NCBI GenBank assembly: GCA_035629025.1
Contig: DASPIU010000061.1
Span: forward strand, 1 to 64,000
Source: Stenotrophomonas_A sp035629025
GTDB taxonomy: Bacteria; Pseudomonadota; Gammaproteobacteria; Xanthomonadales; Xanthomonadaceae
Length of the DNA: 64,000 bases
Direction: 5' to 3'
Part shown: piece after piece, positions 1-9,564 of the stretch
Position numbering within the stretch: the first letter of the stretch is position 1
Layout of the letters: the number at the start of each line of letters is the position of its first letter
Notes under the pieces: generated by a model
What the model saw: the letters and a program-made list of their open reading frames with translations, nothing else
The model's database searches: none
What the model was told of the DNA's origin: nothing
Made by a program: the position numbers and the translations under genes

Positions 1-105
1 CGTCAACGCAAGGCCACGCCCGCAGAAATCGCGCGGTTTGCAGAACAGGCGCGTGTATGGAAGGTCATGCATCCCTATCTGACCACGCTGGTCTCGCATG
101 ACTAG
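1..105 (+). CDS. C-terminal end of probable AbiEi-family antitoxin (partial)
   Basis: The reading frame is already open at the window edge and closes with TAG at 103-105, giving the last 34 residues of a protein (ending LTTLVSHD). The tail, with RFAEQARVWKVMHPYL, resembles the C-terminal helix of AbiEi-type antitoxins. The stop overlaps the ATG of the next gene (98-100), the usual coupling of AbiEi and AbiEii cistrons. Known for the family: a winged-helix antitoxin that represses its operon. Identity rests mainly on the neighbour, because the DNA-binding part lies outside the window. Confidence 0.45.
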   Translation, partial: RQRKATPAEIARFAEQARVWKVMHPYLTTLVSHD

Positions 106-767
106 ACCCCGCACCAACGTCGCCGCCTCGGTGCGTGCGCGGAGACCCATCAGCTGATGTCTTGCTGGCGCGATTTGCCGAGATCGCCGCAATCGCGGCC
201 GAAGACGGCCTGGCCTACAACACATTGTCGTTGACGGCCGAAACCATTCGCGAAGATCAGCACTATGGCGGCGTCCGCCTGCGTACTACTGCGGCCCTGG
301 CTGGCGCGCGCATCCCGATCATTATCGACGTGGGCTTTGGCGACGCCACCGAGCCCGGCCTGCAGGAAATCAGTTTGCCCGTGCTGCTCGACATGCCGGC
401 ACCGCACTTGCTTGCATACCCGCCCGAGACAGTGATTGCCGAGAAATTCGAGGCAGTGGTCAAGCTCGGCCTGGCGAATTCGCGTCTGAAGGACTATTAC
501 GACCTATGGGCGCTACTGACGACGCGCGAATTGGACCAGGAGCGCCTGGCCAGCGCGATCAGCGCCACGTTCACACGGCGCGGTACCAGGTTGCCCGCCG
601 CGACCCCGGATGGACTGACTGCCGGCTTTGCTGCGAACCAGGCTCGGCGCACTCAATGGCTCGCCTTCACGCGTGACATAGAGCGCAAGGCGCCCACTCT
701 TGACGCAGTAGTCATGGAGCTGGAAACGCGGTTGATGCCACTCGTCCGCGGGCTTTCGTCCCGATAG
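98..767 (+). pseudogene. AbiEii/AbiGii-type nucleotidyltransferase toxin, internally deleted
   Basis: A start at 98 gives MTRPRTNVAASVRAR, the normal beginning of this family, but that frame stops at 155-157. The sequence then continues in another frame (open from GTG 135) with GDPSADVLLARFAEI and runs to 767. Intact family members have about 60-80 residues between these two pieces, carrying the nucleotide-binding motif and the metal-binding RxTxDxD motif; neither is present. The C-terminal half is well kept, including AEKFEAVVKLGLANSRLKDY followed by YDLW, typical of the family. The simplest reading is a single out-of-frame internal deletion. A 210-residue fragment could still be made from GTG 135, but it would lack the catalytic site. 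The toxin should be inactive. Confidence 0.75.
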
Positions 768-777
768 CGCACCTGCA

Positions 778-1638
778 CTACTCGATATTCTGCACCTGCT
801 CGCGAATCTGATCGATCAACACCTTCAACTCCACCGCGGCATTCGACGTGCGGCTGTCCACGGACTTGGAGCCCAGCGTGTTGGCCTCGCGATTGAACTC
901 CTGCAGCAGGAAGTCCAGGCGCCGGCCCACCGGTTCGCGCTGCGCCAGCACGCGGCGGATTTCGACGATGTGGCTGGACAGACGGTCCAGCTCCTCATCC
1001 ACGTCCAGCTTCTGCAGCCACAGCACCAGCTCCTGCTCGGCGCGGCCCGGGTCCACCGGATGCGGCAGGTCGGCCAGGCGCGCGGCCAGCTTGGCGCGCT
1101 GCCCTTCGCGGATCACCGGGATCAGCGTGCGCACCTCGGCGGCAATGCGCTCGATGGCATCCACGCGTTCGGCAATGGCCACCGCCAGCTTGGCGCCCTC
1201 GCGCTCGCGCGCATCGACGAACTGGGCAATTACCGTGTCCAGCAGCTGCATGGCCTGCGCCTGCAGCTCGGCCGGGTCGGCGGCTTCGGCCTTGAGCACG
1301 CCGGGCAGCTGCAGCAGGTCGGAGAATTCCACGCGCAGGTTCGGGAACTGCCCGTCCATGCGCTGCGCCAGCGCGCCCAACTGCGCCAGCAATGCTTCAT
1401 TGACCGTCAGCGCGCCGCCGCCTTCGGGCGAGCGCAGGCGCAGCACCAGGTCGAGCTTGCCGCGGCTGGCGCGCGCGGCCACGCGCTCGCGCAGCAGCGG
1501 TTCGAGGTTGCGCAGTTCCTCGGGCAGGCGCACGCCCACTTCCAGGAAGCGGTGGTTCACCGAGCGCAGTTCGCAACCCAGCGTGCCCCAGGGGGTGATG
1601 TGCTCGCCGCCGGCAAAGGCAGTCATGCTTCTGATCAT
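778..1638 (-). CDS. yicC: YicC/YloC family endoribonuclease
   Basis: This 286-residue protein belongs to the YicC family, stress-linked endoribonucleases involved in RNA turnover. The N-terminus MIRSMTAFAG and the stretch ELRSVNHRFLEVGVRLPEEL are family hallmarks. The C-terminal DUF1732 region contains LDFLLQEFNREANTLGSKS, and the protein ends QVQNIE as is usual. I chose ATG at 1638 because it gives the canonical N-terminus; a TTG 18 bases upstream is possible. It is divergent from rph, and YicC is often found next to RNase or nucleotide genes, which fits. No frameshift or missing motif was seen. Confidence 0.93.
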   Translation of the reverse strand: MIRSMTAFAGGEHITPWGTLGCELRSVNHRFLEVGVRLPEELRNLEPLLRERVAARASRGKLDLVLRLRSPEGGGALTVNEALLAQLGALAQRMDGQFPNLRVEFSDLLQLPGVLKAEAADPAELQAQAMQLLDTVIAQFVDAREREGAKLAVAIAERVDAIERIAAEVRTLIPVIREGQRAKLAARLADLPHPVDPGRAEQELVLWLQKLDVDEELDRLSSHIVEIRRVLAQREPVGRRLDFLLQEFNREANTLGSKSVDSRTSNAAVELKVLIDQIREQVQNIE

Positions 1639-1751
1639 CGGCGTGGTATCCGGCAAGGCCGGGTCTCCGGCAAGGCGCGAATGGTACCCTAGCGCACCGC
1701 GCGCACTGCATACGATGCCGGCCGCGTGGCCACTTCGACTGCGGAATACCG

Positions 1752-2488
<737 letters not shown>

Positions 2489-2492
<4 letters not shown>

Positions 2493-2881
2493 GCCAGCGT
2501 CTTGCCCTGACCACCCTGGTGGTGCGCGACTACGACGAGGCCTTGGCCTGGTACCGCGACGTGCTCGGCTTCCGCGTGCTGTCCGACCAGGCGCTGGGCG
2601 AAGGCAAGCGCTGGATCGTGGTGGCGCCGCGCAGCGAAGACCCCACCGGCCTGCTGCTGGCCCAGGCCAGCGACGCGCATCAGCGCAGCCGCGTGGGCGA
2701 CCAGACCGGCGGCCGTGTCGGCTTCTTCCTGCATACCGACGACTTCTGGTACGACTACAAGGCCATGCGCGAGCGCGGCGTGGAATTCCTCGAAAACCCG
2801 CGCGAAGAGGCCTACGGCATCGTCGCGGTGTTCCGCGATCTGTACGGCAACACCTGGGACCTGCTGGAGCCGCGGCTGTGA
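2489..2881 (+). CDS. VOC family (glyoxalase/bleomycin-resistance fold) protein
   Basis: A 130-residue single vicinal-oxygen-chelate domain. The N-terminus SQRLALTTLVVRDYDEALAW followed by YRDVLGFRVL is the classic first beta-alpha unit, and the end FRDLYGNTWDLLEP is the usual last strand (GNxWDL). The family binds a divalent metal and includes lyases, dioxygenases and binding proteins; the substrate cannot be told here. It starts inside the rph stop (ATGA) and its TGA overlaps the GTG start of rdgB, so it lies in the middle of a tightly coupled operon. That position suggests a small housekeeping or metabolite-repair role, which is inference only. Confidence 0.88.
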
Positions 2882-3489
2882 GCGCGGCCAGCACGACGCT
2901 GGTGCTGGCCAGCGGCAACCCCGGCAAGCTGGAGGAACTGCGCGCGATGCTCGCCGGCCTGCCGCTGCGCATCGTGGCGCAGGGTGAGCTGGCCGTGGAA
3001 GACGTGCCGGAAACCGGGCTGACCTTTGTCGAGAACGCGCTGATCAAGGCCCGCCATGCCAGCGCGGTCACCGGCCTGCCGGCGCTGGCCGACGATTCGG
3101 GACTGATCGTCGATGCACTCGGCGGCGCGCCCGGCCTGTACAGCGCACGCTATGCCGGCAGCCCGACCAACGCGGCCGCCAACAACGCCAAGCTGCTGGA
3201 GGCGATGCGTGAAGTGCCGGCGGGCCTGCGCAGCGCGCGCTTCTACGCGGTCATCGTGCTGCTGCGCCACCCGGAAGATCCGCAGCCACTGATCGCCGAG
3301 GGCAGCTGGGAAGGCGAAATTGCCTTCGCCCCGCGCGGTGAAGGCGGCTTCGGCTACAACCCGGTGTTCTTCGACCCGGTGCACGGGCAGACCGCCGCGG
3401 AAATGGACGCGGCCACCAAGAACCGCCTCAGCCACCGCGCCCGGGCCCTGGAAATCCTGCGCGAGCGCCTGCGCCAGCTGCCTGGCTGA
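2878..3489 (+). CDS. rdgB: XTP/dITP diphosphatase (RdgB/HAM1)
   Basis: House-cleaning nucleotide pyrophosphatase that hydrolyses dITP, XTP and ITP to monophosphates, keeping deaminated purines out of nucleic acids. The 203-residue product shows SGNPGKLEEL (12-21), TFVENALIKAR (49-59), ADDSGL (71-76, catalytic Asp region) and GEGGFGYNPVF near 150. The start is GTG at 2878, overlapping the preceding TGA in a GTGA junction; the frame is open further upstream, but residues from there do not resemble the family. It lies between the VOC gene and hemW in one + strand run. Confidence 0.96.
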   Translation: MSAASTTLVLASGNPGKLEELRAMLAGLPLRIVAQGELAVEDVPETGLTFVENALIKARHASAVTGLPALADDSGLIVDALGGAPGLYSARYAGSPTNAAANNAKLLEAMREVPAGLRSARFYAVIVLLRHPEDPQPLIAEGSWEGEIAFAPRGEGGFGYNPVFFDPVHGQTAAEMDAATKNRLSHRARALEILRERLRQLPG

Positions 3490-3575
3490 ACCGCCGGGCG
3501 CTTGCGCTGCGCGCGATCGCCCGCATCCTTGTTCCTCCCGCCAGGCGGGCCTGCCTGCCGCCCCGCCCTATCGCC

Positions 3576-4727
3576 ATGCTGATTCCGCCGCCCCTGTCGC
3601 TTTATGTGCACCTGCCCTGGTGCGTACGCAAATGCCCGTATTGCGACTTCAACTCGCATGCGGCCAAGGGCGCGCTGCCATTCGACGAATACGTCGATGC
3701 GCTGATCCGCGACCTCGACCACGACCTGCCGCTGGTGTGGGGGCGCGTGGTGCATTCGGTGTTCTTCGGCGGCGGCACGCCGAGCCTGTTCCCACCCGAA
3801 GCAATTGATCGCTTCCTGCAGGCCGCCAGCGCGCGCCTGCGTTTCGCGCCGGGTCTGGAAATCACCCTGGAAACCAATCCCGGCACGGCCGAGCACGGGC
3901 GCTTCGACCGCTATCTGGCCGCCGGCGTGAACCGCCTCAGTTTCGGCATCCAGAGCTTCGACGATGCCGCGCTGCAGCGACTGGGACGCATCCATGACAG
4001 CGCCGACGCCGAGCGCGCGGTGAAGCTGGCGCAGGACAGCGGCTACGACAACATCAACCTCGACCTGATGTACGCGCTGCCCGAGCAGACGCTGGCCCTG
4101 GCCGAAGCCGACCTGGCCCGCGCCTTTGCCCTGCAGCCCACCCATGTCAGTCATTACCAGCTGACCCTGGAACCCAACACCGTGTTCTTCGCGCGGCCGC
4201 CGCAGGGCATTCCCGACGAGGACTCGGCCTGGGACATGCAGGAGCACTGCCAGCGCCTGCTGGCCGAGGCTGGCTACGCGCAGTACGAAGTCAGCGCCTA
4301 CGCCCAGCCTGGCCGGCAATGCGCGCACAACCTCAACTACTGGCGCTTCGGCGACTATCTGGGCATCGGTGCCGGCGCCCACGGCAAGATCAGTTCCGGT
4401 GCCGAACAACACGTCCTGCGCCGCTGGAAGCACAAGCACCCGCAAACCTACCTGGCCCAGGCCGGCAGCGCGGCGGCCATTGGTGGTGACGAGATCGTGC
4501 CAGCCGCGCGCCTGCCATTCGAGTACATGCTCAACCTGCTGCGCCTGCATGAAGGTTTCACCGAAGCCGACTTCGCCGCCAGCACCGGCCTGGACCCGGC
4601 GGTGCTGGCCGCGCCGCTGGCGCAGGCCCAGGCGCGCGACTGGCTGGAGCCGGTCACTGGCCGCTGGCGCCCGACCGAGCTGGGGCGGCGCTTCACCAAC
4701 GACGTCATCGAACTGTTCCTCGACTGA
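3576..4727 (+). CDS. hemW: Radical SAM heme chaperone HemW
   Basis: HemW binds heme and delivers it to respiratory proteins; it is often misnamed coproporphyrinogen III oxidase. The 383-residue product has the radical-SAM cluster motif C16-VRK-C20-PY-C23 followed by DFNSH, the SAM-binding FFGGGTPSLF near 63-72, and the heme-binding HNLNYW signature near residue 250 that separates HemW from true HemN. The short spacing after rdgB (86 bases) fits co-transcription. The full family length is present. Confidence 0.95.
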   Translation: MLIPPPLSLYVHLPWCVRKCPYCDFNSHAAKGALPFDEYVDALIRDLDHDLPLVWGRVVHSVFFGGGTPSLFPPEAIDRFLQAASARLRFAPGLEITLETNPGTAEHGRFDRYLAAGVNRLSFGIQSFDDAALQRLGRIHDSADAERAVKLAQDSGYDNINLDLMYALPEQTLALAEADLARAFALQPTHVSHYQLTLEPNTVFFARPPQGIPDEDSAWDMQEHCQRLLAEAGYAQYEVSAYAQPGRQCAHNLNYWRFGDYLGIGAGAHGKISSGAEQHVLRRWKHKHPQTYLAQAGSAAAIGGDEIVPAARLPFEYMLNLLRLHEGFTEADFAASTGLDPAVLAAPLAQAQARDWLEPVTGRWRPTELGRRFTNDVIELFLD

Positions 4728-4824
4728 ACCCTGCCGTCCATCGGCCCAGCGTCGCCGCACGATGGTCGGCCCTGCAAAAACGTGATACATAGCTCGTTCT
4801 CAGGGGGAGAACAGTTGCGCAAGG

Positions 4825-7257
4825 ATGGTCACGTCCGCGTTTTCGTCGTCCACGCATAGCCACGGGCCGTTGGCGACGGCACCGGTATCGGCGCGTGCGC
4901 GCCGCCTGCTTGAAGCGCTCTACGCGCAATACGCCCAGGCCCTGGCCGACCCGCTCAAGCTGACCCTGGTCAGTCTCGAACGCGAGCTTTTCAGCCATGC
5001 CGAGCGCGCGCGCAACAGCCAGATCCAGGCCGATTTCTACGCCGAGATGCAGCGCCTGCGCGAGCGCGCCGAGCGTTTTGCTCCGCGCTTCCTCGATGGC
5101 CTGCTGCAGGAGCTGGGCGCGCTGTGCGAACCGCGCCGGCACCTGGCCACGGGCGAAAGCGCTGGCCCGCAGCAGGCCTTCCATGCGTTGACCCTGGTCG
5201 AAGATACCGAGATCGACCGCGACATCGTGCTCAACGAGATCGCGCGCCGCGAGGCATCGCGCTGCAACACTCAGCTGCAACTGCTGGGCCAGCGCCTGGG
5301 TGTGCTGGCGGCGGCGCCGGCGTTCGAGCCCGAGCACGTGCCGCTGGGTCCGTATGCCGCCTGCCGCGTGCTGCGCGAAGCCGGCGACGTGCTTGGCCTG
5401 GCGCTGGATACCCAGCTCATGCTCTACCGCGTGTTCGAGCGGCAGGCGCTGGAGCGCTACCTGGAACTGATCGAACGCGCCAATATCCTGCTGGCGCACG
5501 AAGGCGTGCTGCCGGGGCTGGTCTACCTGCCCTACCTGGCGCGCTCGCCGGCCACGCGCCGCACGCCTCGCCCGCCGGAGCACGAGCGCGCCGAGCCGGG
5601 CGCGCCGACCATGGCAGCGGGCGCGGCGCATGCGCCCGGCCCGCAGCACGGCCACGGCCCGCGCGCCAACAGCCAGCGGCCATTGACCAGTTGGGGTGGA
5701 CAGGCACCGCCTGCGGCGTGGTCCGCGGTGATGGCCGCGGCCACTGCGGCAGGCGCTGCCGCGGCCAACACCGCGCATGCCGGCGAACACGCTGAAAGCA
5801 ATGCCGATCAGGCGCACGGCGGCATCACTCCGGCAGCGCTGCACGACATGCTCGGTGCCGCGCGCCAGCAGGGCGGCTTCGCTGCCGCCGGTGGCAGCCG
5901 CCCGCGCGTTGCTGGCAGCGGCGGCAGCCCGGTGCAACCGGCGGCGCTGCATCAGGCACTGGGCGCGCTGCAGACGCGCGCGCCGAGCGGCCATGGCAGC
6001 GCCCACGGCCACCGCAGCGTGGCCGACGTGCAGCAGGAACTGCTGAAGATGCTGCGTGCCGAACACGGCCCGCAGGCCGACCTGTCGCCACAGGACACCG
6101 ACACCTTCGACCTGCTTGGCCTGCTCTACAACGAGATCGACCGCGAAGTGCGCAGCGGCACCTCCGCCGCCGAACTGCTGGTGCGCCTGCAGGTGCCAGT
6201 GGTGCGCGCGGCGTTGCAGGACCCGGCCTTCTTCGTGCGCGACCAGCACCCGGCGCGCGAGCTGATCAACGCGGTGGCCGAATCCGGCGCGACCTGGCTG
6301 GCCGAGGAAGACACCGATCCGCAGCTGCTGCAGAAACTCGGCAGCGCGGTGGACAAGGTCGTCGCCGAGTACCAGGGCGACGAGGCCGTGTTCGAGGCCG
6401 CCAACCAGGAAGTGCAGGCGCACTACCGCGCGCAGGCACGCAAGGCCGAAGTGGCCGAGCGCCGCCATGTCGAAGCAGCACGCGGCAAGGAACGCCTGGA
6501 AATGGCCAAGCGCCTGGCCGGTGACAGCATCGAACACGTATGCGCCGAACACACGCCGCCCAAGTTCGTGCAGACCCTGCTCAAACAGGCATGGAGCGAT
6601 GTGCTCACGCTCACCCTGCTGCGCCAGGGCGAGCAATCCGACGAATGGGCCGAACGCCAGCAGGCCACCGACCGCATCGCCGAGGTCACCTGCCGCCCGG
6701 CCGGTGGCCCGCCCGATATCGCCCTGGGCAGTGATGTCGAGAACGCGTTGCTGCAGGTGGGCTACCACCGCGACGAAGCCGGTGCGATCGCGCGCCGCCT
6801 GTCCACGCCGGGCGGCGAGGACGATGTCACCTCGCGCACCGAACTGACTGCCAAGCTCAAGGCACGCAGCCGCCTGGGCGAACAGGGCGAAGGCGACGCC
6901 GCACCGCGCAAGCAGGCCGCGCCGGCGCGTTCGCCCGCGGAGGAAAGCCACTACCGCGGCCTGCGCACGCTGCCGTTCGGCACCTGGTTCGAGTTTGTCA
7001 CCAACCAGCAGGGCGACGTGCGCCGCCAGCGCCTGTCCTGGTACAGCCTGATCACCGACAACGCCCTGTTCGTGAACCCGCGCGGGCAGAAGATCGGCGA
7101 GCAATCGCTGGATTCGCTGGCGCGGCTGATGGCCAGCGGCCAGGCGCGCATCGTCACCGAAGAAAAGGGGCGCCTGATCGACCGCGCCTGGCAGGCCACC
7201 GTGCGCACCCTGCGCTCACTGGCGGGCGGGCGCAGCGCGCAGGAGCAACCGGCATGA
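4825..7257 (+). CDS. DUF1631 domain-containing protein
   Basis: An 810-residue protein of the DUF1631 family, common in Xanthomonadaceae and Pseudomonas and of unknown biochemical function. The N-terminal 230 residues are helical (LLEALYAQYAQALADPLKL, then ERELFSHAERARNS). A low-complexity Ala/Pro/Gly/His-rich linker covers roughly 235-400, a charged helical region follows, and the C-terminus contains LPFGTWFEFVTNQQGDVRRQ and LSWYSLITDNALFVNPRG, a compact beta-rich module. No signal peptide or membrane segment is seen, so it is probably cytosolic. The stop overlaps the ATG of the PilZ gene (ATGA). Coupling to a c-di-GMP receptor domain suggests a signalling or motility role, as inference. Confidence 0.85.
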   Translation: MVTSAFSSSTHSHGPLATAPVSARARRLLEALYAQYAQALADPLKLTLVSLERELFSHAERARNSQIQADFYAEMQRLRERAERFAPRFLDGLLQELGALCEPRRHLATGESAGPQQAFHALTLVEDTEIDRDIVLNEIARREASRCNTQLQLLGQRLGVLAAAPAFEPEHVPLGPYAACRVLREAGDVLGLALDTQLMLYRVFERQALERYLELIERANILLAHEGVLPGLVYLPYLARSPATRRTPRPPEHERAEPGAPTMAAGAAHAPGPQHGHGPRANSQRPLTSWGGQAPPAAWSAVMAAATAAGAAAANTAHAGEHAESNADQAHGGITPAALHDMLGAARQQGGFAAAGGSRPRVAGSGGSPVQPAALHQALGALQTRAPSGHGSAHGHRSVADVQQELLKMLRAEHGPQADLSPQDTDTFDLLGLLYNEIDREVRSGTSAAELLVRLQVPVVRAALQDPAFFVRDQHPARELINAVAESGATWLAEEDTDPQLLQKLGSAVDKVVAEYQGDEAVFEAANQEVQAHYRAQARKAEVAERRHVEAARGKERLEMAKRLAGDSIEHVCAEHTPPKFVQTLLKQAWSDVLTLTLLRQGEQSDEWAERQQATDRIAEVTCRPAGGPPDIALGSDVENALLQVGYHRDEAGAIARRLSTPGGEDDVTSRTELTAKLKARSRLGEQGEGDAAPRKQAAPARSPAEESHYRGLRTLPFGTWFEFVTNQQGDVRRQRLSWYSLITDNALFVNPRGQKIGEQSLDSLARLMASGQARIVTEEKGRLIDRAWQATVRTLRSLAGGRSAQEQPA

Positions 7258-7601
7258 TTCACGAAGCCCGCCGCAGCCCGCGCCGGCAACCCACGGCCAG
7301 CATCCCGGTGACCGACTTCATGGCCGAGGCGCCCATCGGCCGCCTCGGCAATGTCTCGGAGAGCGGGATGTTGCTGCTGGCTTCCGCCCCGCTGGTCGAA
7401 GACGCGCTGTACCAGCTGCACTTCGCCCTGCCCGATCGTCATGGCCAGGCCCACGACATTGCCGTGGGTGTGCATCTGTTGTGGCTGGAGCAGGCGCATG
7501 CGCCGGGGCAGCACTGGGCCGGCTTCCGCTTCCTGACGATCAGCGACGAACACCGCGAGCGCCTGCGCGACTGGGTGGCCGAGGCGCACATGCCGGCGTG
7601 A
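7254..7601 (+). CDS. PilZ domain-containing protein
   Basis: A 115-residue single-domain PilZ protein, a family that usually binds cyclic di-GMP. The N-terminus RRSPRRQPTASIPV supplies the Arg-rich RxxxR-type motif, and GNVSESGMLLL near 32-42 matches the (D/N)xSxxG motif, so both ligand-binding elements look present. It ends DWVAEAHMPA. The ATG at 7254 lies in the ATGA overlap with the DUF1631 gene, so the two are translationally coupled and probably work together. The next gene is separated by repeats. Confidence 0.85.
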   Translation: MIHEARRSPRRQPTASIPVTDFMAEAPIGRLGNVSESGMLLLASAPLVEDALYQLHFALPDRHGQAHDIAVGVHLLWLEQAHAPGQHWAGFRFLTISDEHRERLRDWVAEAHMPA

Positions 7602-7612
7602 TGGCGACCCTC

Positions 7613-7706
7613 TTGTGGGAGGGGCTTCAGCCCCGACGAGCGGAGTTGCAATCTGCCAGATGGCGGTCGCGGCCGATGGCCAAAGGCCACAAGAGCCGCT
7701 CCTACA
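7613..7706. repeat. REP-type inverted pair (variant)
   Basis: The left unit GTGGGAGGGGCTTCAGCCCC is itself a hairpin. The right unit is an inverted copy with an enlarged stem (GGCCGATGGCCAAAGGCC, then ACAAGAGCCGCTCCTACA). The spacer ATCTGCCAGATGGCGG is the same type as in the other REP pairs of the window. It sits just after the PilZ stop, where it could act as a transcript-end or mRNA-stability structure. Confidence 0.8.
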
Positions 7707-7773
7707 GTGCGTTTGTTGGGCAAAGCGCAAGCGTTCGCCTTCCCTGTCCGGCCGCGATGATCTGTCGGGCGGT

Positions 7774-7867
7774 CGGGGGCAGGCCCTTTCGGGACGCTAG
7801 ACGACAGGATGTCGTCTAGCAGCCCCATGGATGGGTTCACCGCGTGTCCCGAAAGGGCCTGCCCCCG
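7774..7867 (-). repeat. Nested-palindrome element, copy 1
   Basis: Outer arms 7774-7795 and 7846-7867 form a perfect 22-bp inverted repeat (GGGGGCAGGCCCTTTCGGGA core). Inside it, 7796-7805 and 7811-7820 form a perfect 10-bp hairpin (GCTAGACGAC/GTCGTCTAGC). The remaining spacer at 7821-7845 carries CCCCATGGATGGG, a small palindrome. This copy is in the opposite orientation to those at 16.2 and 20.8 kb. Homology to the other copies extends outside the arms, to about 7748-7886. It lies between the PilZ gene and pepQ; a frame of pepQ reads through it but is not family-like there. Confidence 0.85.
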
Positions 7868-7987
7868 GCCGCCACGCAGGAAACCCTGACAGCCGCTTCC
7901 ACTCCGGGCGCCACGCCCGCCATCGCGCCCACCCTGACGATCCGGCAAAATCGCGCCTTGCACACCGCAATGCCGATCGAGCTGCCC

Positions 7988-9349
7988 ATGTCCCTGCGTG
8001 ATCCCGGAACCCTCTACCCCGCCCACCTGACGGTACTCAAGCAACGCGCCGACCAAGCCCTGGCGCGCGGCGGCTTCGACCACCTGGTGATCCCCAGCGG
8101 CACCCTGCACTACCAGCTCTTCGACGACCGCGACTACCCCTACGCCGTCAATCCGCAGTTCAAGGCCTGGCTGCCCCTCACCCGCGTACCCAACAGCTGG
8201 CTCGTCTACACCCCCGGCCAACGCCCGCAGGTGATCTTCCACCAGCCTTTCGACTACTGGCACGTCGTCCCCGCCGCCCCCTCCGGCTGGTGGGTCGAAC
8301 ATTGCGACATCCACATCATCCGCGAGCCGCAGGACGCCCTGGCCCTGCTGCCGCGCAACAGCGCCCGCTGCGCCATCCTCGGCGAGCCGCAGAGCGCCCT
8401 CGGCGACTACACCCCGAACAACCCGGCCGCCGTCGTCGATTACCTCGAATACCACCGCGCCTTCAAGACGCCCTACGAACTGGCCCTGATGCGCGAAGCC
8501 CAGCACCTGGCCGTGCGCGGCCACCGCGCCGCCGAAGCCGCCTTCCGCGAAGGCCGCGATGAATTCGCCATCCACATGGCCTATTGCAGCGCCGTGGGCC
8601 AGGACGCCAACGACCTGCCCTACGGCAACATCATCGCCCTCAACGAACACGGCGCGGTCCTGCATTACACCCAGCTCGACCGCGCACCGGTCGCCACGCC
8701 GCGCAGTTTCCTCATCGATGCCGGCGCCTCGGCCGCCGGCTACGCCAGCGACATCACCCGCACCCATGCCGCCGACACCGGCAGCGAGTTCCACGCCCTG
8801 ATTCAGGCCGTGGACCGCGCGCAGATCGCGATGGGCCAGAACGTGCGCGCCGGCGTCGACTACAAGCAATTGCATGTGGACGCCCACCTGTCGCTGATGG
8901 GCATCCTGCAGGAGTTCGGCGTGCTCAGGGTTTCGCCCGAAGCCGCTTTGGCCACTGGCGTCAGCGCCGCATTTTTCCCGCACGGCCTCGGCCACATGAT
9001 CGGCCTGCAGGTGCACGACGTGGCCGGCTTCGCCGCCAGCGACCGCGGCGGCCGCATCGAGCGTCCCGCCGGTCACCCCTACCTGCGCATGACCCGCGTG
9101 CTGGAACCGGGCATGGTGGTAACCATCGAACCCGGCGTGTACTTCATCGACATGCTGCTGGACGAAGTGAAGAAGAACGGCCACGCCAGCAGCGTCGACT
9201 GGGAACGGGTCGCCGAGTTCCAGCCCTACGGCGGCATCCGCATCGAGGACGAAGTCGTATGCACGGAGGGCGAGCCGGAGAACCTGACCCGCCCGGCTTT
9301 CGCCGCGGCCGAGGACGAGGCCCGGGATCTGAAGTTCGTCGCGCATTGA
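7988..9349 (+). CDS. pepQ: Xaa-Pro dipeptidase (M24 peptidase)
   Basis: This 453-residue metallopeptidase cleaves Xaa-Pro dipeptides and has the creatinase/pita-bread fold. The dinuclear metal ligands are visible: FLIDAGASAAGYASDITRTH (two Asp), FPHGLGHMIGLQVHD (His), TIEPGVYFI (Glu) and GGIRIEDEVV (Glu). An insertion between the EPG and IRIED motifs is typical of PepQ. The start is chosen at ATG 7988 (MSLRDPGTLYPAHL); ATG 7970 is an alternative, and upstream codons run into a repeat element. It is convergent with pepP, another M24 peptidase, across a REP hairpin. Confidence 0.93.
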   Translation: MSLRDPGTLYPAHLTVLKQRADQALARGGFDHLVIPSGTLHYQLFDDRDYPYAVNPQFKAWLPLTRVPNSWLVYTPGQRPQVIFHQPFDYWHVVPAAPSGWWVEHCDIHIIREPQDALALLPRNSARCAILGEPQSALGDYTPNNPAAVVDYLEYHRAFKTPYELALMREAQHLAVRGHRAAEAAFREGRDEFAIHMAYCSAVGQDANDLPYGNIIALNEHGAVLHYTQLDRAPVATPRSFLIDAGASAAGYASDITRTHAADTGSEFHALIQAVDRAQIAMGQNVRAGVDYKQLHVDAHLSLMGILQEFGVLRVSPEAALATGVSAAFFPHGLGHMIGLQVHDVAGFAASDRGGRIERPAGHPYLRMTRVLEPGMVVTIEPGVYFIDMLLDEVKKNGHASSVDWERVAEFQPYGGIRIEDEVVCTEGEPENLTRPAFAAAEDEARDLKFVAH

Positions 9350-9448
9350 GTGGTCGCGGGGCCCTGGGCATTGCAAATGCTCGGGGCACCGCAGTGCCGT
9401 AATTGCACGATGCCTGAGAAGCTCCGCAATGCCGGTCACTGCACAGAC

Positions 9449-9524
9449 TGTAGGAGCGGCTTCAGCCGCGACGAGCGCAGTCGCAATCTGCCGGATGGCG
9501 GTCGCGGCTGAAGCCGCTCCTACA
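9449..9524. repeat. REP inverted pair between convergent pepQ and pepP
   Basis: The arms TGTAGGAGCGGCTTCAGCCG and CGGCTGAAGCCGCTCCTACA are almost perfect inverses around a spacer containing GCAATCTGCCGGATGGC. The element lies in the 215-base gap between two converging genes, where it could form a bidirectional transcript-end hairpin. It is one of several members of the same family in the window. Confidence 0.85.
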
Positions 9525-9564
9525 ACGACGCCAGCGCGCGTCCCGCGCGTCGCACACCCGGGGC

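Noticed and set aside
4705..7104. 799-codon open frame antisense to the DUF1631 gene
   Set aside because: It is a shadow of the real gene: its composition is biased, it has no domain, and no ribosome-binding site is seen.
7844..7987. Longer N-terminus for pepQ through the palindromic element
   Set aside because: The extra residues come from the repeat element, and the family starts near MSLRDP.
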